Below the pieces are notes generated by a model. The model made no database searches. It had not been told where the DNA came from and saw nothing but the letters and a program-made list of their open reading frames with translations. From positions 1 to 5,986 of the forward strand of contig JACNFT010000115.1 in the NCBI GenBank assembly GCA_014384505.1: 5,986 nt of DNA, written 5' to 3'. The position numbers were made by a program, and so were the translations under genes. This document shows positions 1 through 5,986 of this stretch, in pieces. Numbering within the stretch: position 1 is the stretch's first letter; every line of letters starts with the position of its first letter. This DNA comes from Cryomorphaceae bacterium (GTDB lineage: Bacteria > Bacteroidota > Bacteroidia > Flavobacteriales > BACL11).

Positions 1-1
1 C

Positions 2-958
2 AAGTACAACCCTAATGATTTGGGTTTCTTATATTCAAATAATGAAATAGCTAATGGAGTAGTTTTAAGCTATAATCAATTTAATGAGACTAAACGATTT
101 ATTAACTTTGCTAGCGCCCTAGAAATAGAACATCAATCCTTATTTACAGAACAGAAATTTGTAGATTTTTATTATCAATTAGAAACATACGCAACTTTAA
201 AAAACTACACTACCATTTTTATGCGCGCTAATCTAAGCCCTTATGAAAAAAATGACTTCTATGAGGCAAGAACTAATGATTTATTACATCCGCTTAAAAG
301 AAAAGAAACAATAAATGGTGGTGGATTTATCTCAACAGATTACAGAAAAAAACTAGCTATTGATATTGGTGGTGGAGCGGCTTTAAATCCACTATACAAA
401 GGTTATGGATACCATTGGAGAATTTCTCCAAGATATAGAATAAATGATAAAATCTCATTAAGCTATGTACTTTCTATTAAACAAAAATATAATGATATCG
501 GATTTGTAAAAAATGATACTTTGGGCTTATTTATAGAACCTCCTAAAGTTGATTTTATATTTGCTAAAAGAAACACATACATGATTACCAATGTATTGAA
601 CCTTAATTATATTTTAAATAATAAAATAGATTTAACTGTTAAACTAAGATACCATCTGGATCAAGTTAAAAATTTAGAATTTAAAGTATTAGGAGATGAT
701 GGATATTTATATGATAGTCAATATATTGGAGAGCACGATATAAATTATACTACTTGGACTTCTGACATAGCTTTTAGCTGGTGGTTTGCTCCTGGAAGTC
801 AAATGAGTTTGGTTTGGAAAAATGGTATCGACAATGAAAGTAATAGCTTAACAAATCATTGGATTGACAATCTAGAAGAATCATACAATCTAGCACAACA
901 AAATAGCATTTCATTAAAAGTAATTTATTATTTAGATTATCTTTACCTCAGAAAATGA
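2..958 (+). CDS. DUF5916 domain-containing outer-membrane protein, C-terminal fragment
   Basis: This is the 3' part of a gene that enters from the left edge: the frame is open from base 2, giving 318 visible residues before TGA at 956-958. A TTG at 20-22 is not a real start, because the reading continues upstream as KYNPNDLGFL, a stretch I recognise from DUF5916 proteins. Such proteins usually have a signal peptide, an N-terminal family-9-like carbohydrate-binding domain and a C-terminal beta-barrel-like region, at roughly 700-900 residues; only the last region is visible. The visible part is rich in alternating hydrophobic/polar strands with many Tyr, Phe and Trp, including SWWFAPGSQMSLVWKNG and the tail YYLDYLYLRK, fitting an outer-membrane barrel. 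I see no catalytic motif. The function of the family is not established; a role in envelope or carbohydrate handling is only inference. The last codons overlap the start of the LolD-like gene by four bases (ATGA), suggesting co-transcription. Confidence 0.82.
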   Translation, partial: KYNPNDLGFLYSNNEIANGVVLSYNQFNETKRFINFASALEIEHQSLFTEQKFVDFYYQLETYATLKNYTTIFMRANLSPYEKNDFYEARTNDLLHPLKRKETINGGGFISTDYRKKLAIDIGGGAALNPLYKGYGYHWRISPRYRINDKISLSYVLSIKQKYNDIGFVKNDTLGLFIEPPKVDFIFAKRNTYMITNVLNLNYILNNKIDLTVKLRYHLDQVKNLEFKVLGDDGYLYDSQYIGEHDINYTTWTSDIAFSWWFAPGSQMSLVWKNGIDNESNSLTNHWIDNLEESYNLAQQNSISLKVIYYLDYLYLRK

Positions 959-1605
959 TAAAAGCAAATAACATACAATATGCTTATGGAAACCTTGAGG
1001 TTTTAAAGGGAGTTAATCTTCATATTAAAAAAGGAGAATTTGTATCTATAACAGGAGCATCAGGTGCAGGAAAAACTACACTATTGCAATTACTAGGCAC
1101 ACTAGATGAAATTCAAACAGGTTCTCTAATTATTAACAACAAAGAAGTAAATACATTAAACCAAAAAGAGCTAGCAAATTTTAGAAATAAGGAAATTGGT
1201 TTTGTATTTCAATTTCATAATTTATTAGTTGAATTTACAGCTTTGGAAAATGTATGTTTACCTGCTTTTATTGCAGGTACAGATAAAAAACAGGCAGAAG
1301 AAAAAGGAATGGAACTATTAGCATTACTTGGATTAACTGATAGAGCAAACCATAAACCAGATGAATTATCAGGAGGTGAACAACAAAGAGTAGCAGTTGC
1401 TAGAGCACTCATCAACTCCCCTTCTATTATATTAGCGGATGAGCCTTCAGGAAATTTAGACTCCAAAAATGCAGAAGAATTACACAATTTATTCCTTAAG
1501 TTAAATAAAGAATTAGGACAAACCTTTGTTATAATTACACACAACAAGGAGTTAGCTAATTTGGGAAGTAGAAAACTTGAAATGAAAGACGGAAAAATAA
1601 TTTAA
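955..1605 (+). CDS. lolD: LolD-type ABC transporter ATP-binding protein
   Basis: This complete 216-residue ATPase belongs to the LolD/MacB-type branch. In known systems LolD powers LolC/E permeases that extract lipoproteins from the inner membrane and pass them to the carrier LolA. All nucleotide-binding motifs are intact: Walker A GASGAGKTT (34-42), Q-loop Gln86 in FVFQFHNLL, signature LSGGEQQR (138-145), Walker B IILADEP with Glu163, D-loop SGNLD (165-169) and switch His196. The FQFHNLL segment after the Q-loop is characteristic of LolD-like ATPases. There are no membrane segments; the protein would sit on the cytoplasmic face. The length is slightly shorter than E. coli LolD (about 233 residues). 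The ATG overlaps the upstream stop as ATGA, and there is no clear Shine-Dalgarno sequence, so coupled translation is likely. No permease gene is adjacent, so the partner must lie elsewhere. The family call is firm; lipoprotein release rather than another small-substrate or MacB-like export is inferred from similarity. Confidence 0.88.
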   Translation: MIKANNIQYAYGNLEVLKGVNLHIKKGEFVSITGASGAGKTTLLQLLGTLDEIQTGSLIINNKEVNTLNQKELANFRNKEIGFVFQFHNLLVEFTALENVCLPAFIAGTDKKQAEEKGMELLALLGLTDRANHKPDELSGGEQQRVAVARALINSPSIILADEPSGNLDSKNAEELHNLFLKLNKELGQTFVIITHNKELANLGSRKLEMKDGKII

Positions 1606-1637
1606 TTCAAAAAATACACTATTTCTAGTAAAAAGTT

Positions 1638-1645
1638 TAATTTTG
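1638..1645 (+). promoter_or_regulatory. Bacteroidota-type -7 promoter box (TAATTTTG)
   Basis: TAATTTTG matches the Bacteroidota primary-sigma -7 consensus TAnnTTTG exactly. It lies in the 47-base gap between the LolD-like gene and the BatA-type gene, seven bases before the ATG at 1653. If used, transcription would begin at about 1650, giving a leaderless or nearly leaderless mRNA for the BatA-dihydroorotase pair. I do not see a good -33 TTG element at 17-23 bases upstream, which lowers confidence. Confidence 0.5.
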
Positions 1646-1652
1646 CACTTTG

Positions 1653-3677
1653 ATGAGATTTCAAAACCCACAACTGCTTTATTTCCTCTTTGCGATAGCA
1701 ATTCCGATTCTCATTCACCTATTTAATTTTCGAAAACACAAAATCATTTATTTTAGTAGTATTCGTTTTTTAAAAGAAATTAAAGAAGATAATAGAAAAA
1801 AATCCAACCTAAAAAATCTACTTATTCTCCTTAGCAGAATACTTGCAATTAGCTGTTTAGTTCTTGCTTTTGCCAAGCCTTACATTCCAATTAACAGCAA
1901 AAATAAAACAACAAGTAATGTCTTTATTTATGTAGATAATTCTTTTAGTATGGATGCTGAAAGTATAGAAGGAAGACTACTGTCCATTGCAAAAGAAAAG
2001 GCAAGAAGCATAAGTAAAACCTACCCTACTGAAACTAATTTTTGGCTCATTAACAATGATTTTTTAGCCCAACATAATAACAGTAATAATGCTAATGAAA
2101 TTTCAAGCCAAATTGATGCCATTAAAACATCAGCTCATAGTAAAAGCTTAAACCAAATTGTAAATAGGCAAGCTAGCTTAAATAATGAAAACGCTCATCT
2201 ATATATCATTTCTGATATGCAAATTAGTGGATTACAAATTAAAGAGTTAAGTAATTTAGATAACAATACTTCACTTTTCTTAATTCCGATTACTGCTAAT
2301 AAAAACAATAATATTAGTATTGACAGTTGCTGGATAAATACACCTGTATTTAGCAATGACCAAGAAATTTCTGTTTATGCTACTATTACTAATCAATCCG
2401 AGAACAATCTAAGTGACCAAGCTGTTTTTTTGAAAATAAACTCAAAACAAAAATCACAGCAATACATCAGCTTAAAAGCAAAAGAAAGCAAAATGATTAG
2501 TTTTACTTTTATGCCAGAAAACACTGCATTACAGAAAGGTTTAATACAAATAAACGACCATCCTATATCGTTTGACAACAACTGTTACTTCACTCTTAAA
2601 AACACAAACAAAGTAGCTGTTCTTTGCATCAATTCCTCTGCGAATAATACAGCAATAACCACCTTATTTAACAATGACACATCACTATTCAACTTTAAGA
2701 ATACAACAGTTAAAAATATAGATTTCAATTCCTTTAAACAGCAAGATATTATTTTGATTAATGAGGTTAATGAATTTAGTTCTGGTTTTATTAATAGCTT
2801 AAATAATTTTACTAAAAATGGTGGAAGTATCGCTATTTTCCCACCTAAAGAAATTGATTTAACAAGCTATAACAATACGTTAAAACAATTAGGGATTGCT
2901 ACATTTTCAGAGTTAAAAACCCAATCAGTTTTACTGGAAAATATAAATATAAAACATTCTATCTACAAACAAGTATTTGAAGGGAAATTAGATAAAATTA
3001 ATTTTCCAGAAATAAAGAAATACTACCCAATAATTTCTGGAAATAATAGTAATAGTGTTGCTCTTTTAACTCAGGAAAACAAGGCAGAATTCTTATCCGT
3101 ATTCTCTAAAGATAAAGGATCAATCTATCTTTTTAATAGCCCCCTTGACATCAAATTTAATAACTTTAGTAAGCATGCATTATTCGTGCCTACTCTACTG
3201 AATATAGCAACTTCATCCATCAGAACTGAATCTATTTATAACTCAATAAGCCCTGAGGATTATTTTAGTAGTAATGCAATAAAAAATAGTAATGCGCTAG
3301 TTCATCTTAAAAATGATAACATAGATATCATTCCTACTCAAAAAACACATTTAGGAAAGCAAGTGTTTTATACACATAATCAAATTTCTGAAAACGGAAT
3401 TTACACTGTTGAAGTTAATGGAGAAATGATAGATGCCATTGCCTATAACTATACTACAACAGAAAGTAAGAGTCAAACGCTAACAATAAATGAATTAAAG
3501 GATTGGAAAAGCAGTATCAATTTAGATAACATACATATTATTAGTGGGAATACAAAATCACTAATTGCTACAATAAATGATAGCCAAAAAGCAAAAGAAT
3601 TATGGAAAATAGCATTAATTTTTTCACTGCTATTTTTTGCAACTGAAATACTACTTATTAAATTGATCAAATCATGA
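1653..3677 (+). CDS. BatA-domain / VWA-like inner-membrane protein
   Basis: This encodes a 674-residue membrane protein with the BatA (aerotolerance regulator N-terminal) layout. The start MRFQNPQLLYFLFAIAIPIL is typical of the family, so ATG 1653 is preferred to the in-frame TTG at 1650. Visible parts are: a membrane helix at about 6-24; the basic segment FNFRKHKIIYFSSIRFLKEI; a second helix at about 55-74 ending AKPYIP; a VWA-like region opening with FIYVDNSFSM, whose Asp95, Ser97 and Ser99 form the DxSxS metal-site motif; and LYIISDMQ (Asp188), the usual later VWA strand. A long Asn/Ser-rich periplasmic region follows, with a Rossmann-like stretch containing NGGSIAIFPP that resembles the glutamine-amidotransferase-like part of these proteins. 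A final helix lies at about 651-670, followed by the short basic tail KLIKS. The biological role of this family is poorly defined; Bat proteins are linked to stress tolerance and envelope functions. The stop overlaps the dihydroorotase start by ATGA. Confidence 0.82.
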   Translation: MRFQNPQLLYFLFAIAIPILIHLFNFRKHKIIYFSSIRFLKEIKEDNRKKSNLKNLLILLSRILAISCLVLAFAKPYIPINSKNKTTSNVFIYVDNSFSMDAESIEGRLLSIAKEKARSISKTYPTETNFWLINNDFLAQHNNSNNANEISSQIDAIKTSAHSKSLNQIVNRQASLNNENAHLYIISDMQISGLQIKELSNLDNNTSLFLIPITANKNNNISIDSCWINTPVFSNDQEISVYATITNQSENNLSDQAVFLKINSKQKSQQYISLKAKESKMISFTFMPENTALQKGLIQINDHPISFDNNCYFTLKNTNKVAVLCINSSANNTAITTLFNNDTSLFNFKNTTVKNIDFNSFKQQDIILINEVNEFSSGFINSLNNFTKNGGSIAIFPPKEIDLTSYNNTLKQLGIATFSELKTQSVLLENINIKHSIYKQVFEGKLDKINFPEIKKYYPIISGNNSNSVALLTQENKAEFLSVFSKDKGSIYLFNSPLDIKFNNFSKHALFVPTLLNIATSSIRTESIYNSISPEDYFSSNAIKNSNALVHLKNDNIDIIPTQKTHLGKQVFYTHNQISENGIYTVEVNGEMIDAIAYNYTTTESKSQTLTINELKDWKSSINLDNIHIISGNTKSLIATINDSQKAKELWKIALIFSLLFFATEILLIKLIKS

Positions 3678-4960
3678 ATTTACTAATTAAGTCAGCTAAA
3701 ATAATTGACTCTAATTCAAAGTACCATAATAAGATAATGGATGTATTTATCAAAGATGGTAAGATTGAGAAAATTGCCAAATCAATTAAATCCTGTAAGG
3801 AATCATTAGCTAAAGGAACAGAAATTGAATATTCAGCCAATAATTTGCACCTATCACCAGGTTGGTTTGATTTACATGCCAATTTTTCGGAACCAGGAAA
3901 CGAGCAGAAAGAAACTTTAGAAAGTGGTAGTAATGCAGCTATAAAAGGAGGATTTACTGGAATAATGATAATGCCAAACACCACTCCAAGTCTTGATAAT
4001 AAAGGAATGATAAAATTCATTCAAAATGCAACAACAGGAAATATAGTTGACATCCTGCCTGCTGGCAATTTAACAAAGAAACAAGAGGGTAACGATATAG
4101 TTGAAATGCACGATATGAGTAAGGCTGGTTGCTTGGCCTTTACGGATGACAAAAAATCCATCAAAAGAAATGAAGTACTAAAAATTGCCATGCTATACGC
4201 TAAGGATTGCAATGCTTTAATAATGAACTATCCAAATGAAAATAGCATAGCCAATGATGGCTATATGCATGAAGGAGCTGTAAGTACAAAACTTGGACTA
4301 AAGGGAATTCCTTCTCTGGCAGAGGAAATAATGGTGGATAGAGATATAAGTATTTGCGAATACACTAATAGTCGTTTTCACCTTAGCTACCTAAGTACGA
4401 AAGGAAGTGTTGAGAAAATAAAAAAAGCAAAATCAAAAGGATTAAATATTACTGCTGATGTTGCACTGCACAATCTTTTTTTAACAGATGAAGCTATCAA
4501 TAACTTTGATACTCGTTACAAAGTAATGCCCCCTCTAAGAACTAAAAAAGACAATAAAGCATTAATAAAAGCATTAAAAGAAGGAACTATTGATGTCATA
4601 ACAACTGACCATAGCCCACAAGATGACGAACATAAGAGAGTAGAATTTGATAATGCTGCAGATGGAATAATCGGTTTAGAATCAGCATTTGGGCTTTTAG
4701 GAAAATACCTACTTCCTCAACTTGGGTTAAGTCAGCTAATTGAAAAGATAGCGATAAATCCAAGAAAGATACTAGGTATAAATGAAGCTACATTAATTGA
4801 AGGAAATATAGCAAATATCACTTTATTTAATCCTGATATGGAATGGGAATTTACAAAAAAAGATATAAAATCAAAATCGAATAATACGCCTTTCATTGGA
4901 GAAAAACTAAAAGGAAAAGCATTAGCTATTTTTAATAATGATCAATTTAAGGAATGTTAA
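3674..4960 (+). CDS. pyrC: Dihydroorotase-family protein, probably non-catalytic (degenerate metal site)
   Basis: This 428-residue protein spans a full-length type I dihydroorotase (amidohydrolase superfamily; pyrimidine synthesis, carbamoyl aspartate to dihydroorotate). Family landmarks are clear: GWFDLHANFSEPG (63-75), MPNTTPSLDN (100-109), AFTDD (155-159), YKVMPPLRT (282-290) and TTDHSP (310-315). The active site is degraded, however. The usual DxHxHxR motif reads D-L-H68-A-N70-F-S72, so the second His and the substrate-binding Arg are gone. The His expected near 185 is Asn (IMNYPNE), the one expected at 239 is Tyr (HLSYLST), and the Asn of the NPPLR motif is Met285. Asp158/159 and Asp312 remain. 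It therefore probably lacks normal zinc catalysis. By analogy with the inactive PyrC' that supports aspartate transcarbamoylase in Pseudomonas, it may be a structural partner, but that is inference. Automated annotation would call it dihydroorotase. It is coupled to the upstream BatA-type gene by ATGA. Confidence 0.85.
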   Translation: MNLLIKSAKIIDSNSKYHNKIMDVFIKDGKIEKIAKSIKSCKESLAKGTEIEYSANNLHLSPGWFDLHANFSEPGNEQKETLESGSNAAIKGGFTGIMIMPNTTPSLDNKGMIKFIQNATTGNIVDILPAGNLTKKQEGNDIVEMHDMSKAGCLAFTDDKKSIKRNEVLKIAMLYAKDCNALIMNYPNENSIANDGYMHEGAVSTKLGLKGIPSLAEEIMVDRDISICEYTNSRFHLSYLSTKGSVEKIKKAKSKGLNITADVALHNLFLTDEAINNFDTRYKVMPPLRTKKDNKALIKALKEGTIDVITTDHSPQDDEHKRVEFDNAADGIIGLESAFGLLGKYLLPQLGLSQLIEKIAINPRKILGINEATLIEGNIANITLFNPDMEWEFTKKDIKSKSNNTPFIGEKLKGKALAIFNNDQFKEC

Positions 4961-4980
4961 TATAACATTATTATTTTTTC
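4953..4980 (+). terminator. Hairpin plus T-rich tract over the convergent gene ends
   Basis: A perfect 7-base inverted repeat (AATGTTA at 4953-4959, TAACATT at 4963-4969) with loop ATA is followed by ATTATTTTTTC (4970-4980). This is a plausible weak intrinsic terminator for the plus-strand BatA-dihydroorotase transcript. The stem contains the stop codons of both converging genes. It is very A+T-rich, so its stability is low. On the minus strand no T-run follows the stem, so it would work in only one direction. Confidence 0.4.
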
Positions 4981-5986
4981 TACACTTCCGTCATCATATA
5001 GATAGAATAGAGTTGTTTTACCTAATACCTTATCAAATTCAATTTCTCTTCCAAGTAAATCAGTAATTTTTATTAAATTTCTAGGTTTTAATATACTGCC
5101 ATTTTCATCAATAGAAGTACTGCTTTCTACTGAATCCCAAAGATATAAATCATCAATTGCAGCCTCAACTAAACTACCACCACTTAAGGATCCATTAGTA
5201 CTATCAGAAGCAACAAACTTTAACTGAACCTGAGTACTATTTAAGCTAATATAATCTTTAACTCTAAAAGCAAATTGTCTCCAACTTATATCAGAAGTAA
5301 GATTATTTTCAATACTTTCCCAATTAACTCCATCACCAGTAATAGATACCTGCCACCAATCAGCATTAGGCTCAGCACCAGTATTATTAGTAAACCATCT
5401 CCAATAAGAAAATGCAGGATTTATATAACTTGAAAGATCATAAGTAGGAGAATATAATGTAGTATGCCCGCCATCAATATCATTCTCTCCAATACTAGCA
5501 CTTGATGAAGTTGCATTGCCTGTAAATGCACAATCAGAACCTCCATTGGTATGCTGTTGATCAGTTTGCACAAGATCTCCGTTATCGGTATATGAGCCAA
5601 CAGGAGATCCAATTTCCCATAATCCAGTTGTTGCATTATCATCCACATCTCCAGTTTGCCAAAAACCCATACTGAAATCAAAATCCTCTTCCTCCATAAG
5701 GTCATAACCAACCATAACAAAGTAAGGAACATTAGCATTATCTAAAGGAGATAAATTAGCAGCCATTGGTGTTATTCCAGATTCATTCCCGTAATTATCA
5801 CTTAATGAAATGTAATAAGCAACAACCGTTCCATTAGGCTGTGCAGGAATAGTTGTTGTAAAGGATGACGTACCGCTCATCACAAGATTATTCCAAGTAG
5901 TTGCATCATTTAATCTGTAAAAACAATTAGTAGATCCTAATGCCCATGGATAAGTAATCCCAACACTTGCATTTATACTAATTGCT
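4957..5986 (-). CDS. Secreted multidomain protein with type IX-like C-terminal tail, C-terminal part
   Basis: The gene enters from the right edge and is open throughout; 342 residues are visible before TAA (complement of 4957-4959). GTG/ATG codons near 5883-5878 are internal, because coherent sequence (YPWALGSTNCFYRLNDATTW) precedes them. Visible order, numbered from the first complete codon: a fibronectin/Ig-like end to about residue 75 (IPAQPNGTVVAYYISLSDNYG); a jelly-roll-like domain at about 100-285 with GLWEIGSPVGSY, DIDGGHTTLYSP, YDLSSYINPAFSYWRW, VQLKFVASD and a closing AAIDDLYLWD; and a 50-residue tail with ITDLLGRE, then LFYLYDDGSVEKIIMLY. The DLLGRE plus YxYDDGSVEK ending recurs at the C-termini of exported marine Bacteroidota proteins and resembles a type IX sorting domain. 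The jelly-roll segment resembles accessory domains found beside secreted metallopeptidases, but no catalytic motif is visible here. The enzyme or adhesion module, signal peptide and promoter would lie beyond the window. Confidence 0.75.
   Translation of the reverse strand, partial: AISINASVGITYPWALGSTNCFYRLNDATTWNNLVMSGTSSFTTTIPAQPNGTVVAYYISLSDNYGNESGITPMAANLSPLDNANVPYFVMVGYDLMEEEDFDFSMGFWQTGDVDDNATTGLWEIGSPVGSYTDNGDLVQTDQQHTNGGSDCAFTGNATSSSASIGENDIDGGHTTLYSPTYDLSSYINPAFSYWRWFTNNTGAEPNADWWQVSITGDGVNWESIENNLTSDISWRQFAFRVKDYISLNSTQVQLKFVASDSTNGSLSGGSLVEAAIDDLYLWDSVESSTSIDENGSILKPRNLIKITDLLGREIEFDKVLGKTTLFYLYDDGSVEKIIMLY

Noticed and set aside
20..22. TTG as the start codon of the first gene
   Set aside because: The frame is open to the window edge, and the preceding residues KYNPND belong to the conserved DUF5916 sequence, so this is an internal Leu codon.
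1215..1547. Minus-strand open frame of 110 codons inside the LolD-like gene
   Set aside because: It lies wholly antisense to a strongly conserved ATPase, and its translation (Cys/Ser/Asn-rich) shows no domain pattern.
1612..1624. Small inverted repeat AAATA-CAC-TATTT after the LolD-like gene as a terminator
   Set aside because: The stem is only five A/T pairs with no T-run after it; chance occurrence is likely in such A+T-rich DNA.
2080..2110. Runs of AAT/AAC-type codons in the BatA-type gene as a tandem repeat
   Set aside because: The Asn-rich stretches are irregular, with no repeated unit, and fit the A+T-rich codon bias of the whole window.
3667..4020. Minus-strand open frame of 117 codons opposite the start of the dihydroorotase gene
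   Set aside because: It is antisense to clear family motifs on the plus strand; its apparent hydrophobic character comes from the complementary codons, and no recognisable domain is present.
5421..5738. Second minus-strand open frame of 105 codons inside the secreted-protein gene
   Set aside because: It overlaps the real gene in another frame of the same strand. Its Leu/Met-rich translation lacks any motif, while the main frame has coherent domains.
5878..5883. GTG/ATG as the start of the minus-strand secreted-protein gene
   Set aside because: The frame stays open to base 5986 and encodes continuous extracellular-type sequence, and no signal peptide follows these codons.

Overview
The window looks like chromosomal DNA of a Bacteroidota bacterium, most likely a marine or flavobacterial-type lineage. 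The DNA is strongly A+T-rich and Asn/Lys/Ile-rich in its proteins. Start codons lack clear Shine-Dalgarno sequences, and one start carries a Bacteroidota-type TAnnTTTG promoter box. The gene families (DUF5916 barrel protein, BatA-type VWA membrane protein, type IX-secretion-like C-terminal tail) are typical of this phylum. I see no insertion sequence, CRISPR array, tRNA or rRNA. Coding density is very high: the only intergenic gap is 47 bases.

Layout. (1) 2-958, plus strand: the C-terminal 318 residues of a DUF5916-type outer-membrane protein, cut by the left edge. (2) 955-1605, plus: a complete LolD-type ABC ATPase, overlapping gene 1 by ATGA. (3) 1606-1652: a short gap with a promoter-like TAATTTTG box ending seven bases before the next ATG. 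(4) 1653-3677, plus: a 674-residue BatA-domain/VWA membrane protein. (5) 3674-4960, plus: a dihydroorotase-family protein, again overlapping by ATGA. (6) 4957-5986, minus: the C-terminal part of a large secreted protein with a carbohydrate-binding-like domain and a type IX-like C-terminal tail, cut by the right edge. Genes 5 and 6 converge, and their stop codons share the palindrome TTAA inside a small hairpin followed by T-rich sequence.

Genes 1-2 and 4-5 form two translationally coupled pairs. Most genes have an envelope theme: outer-membrane barrel, lipoprotein-release ATPase, inner-membrane VWA protein and secreted protein. The point most worth a second look is the dihydroorotase. It has the family fold and length but has lost most of the histidine metal ligands and the substrate-binding Arg, so it looks like a catalytically dead pseudo-dihydroorotase coupled to a VWA membrane protein. 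I see no convincing wholly new system; the other findings are modest.
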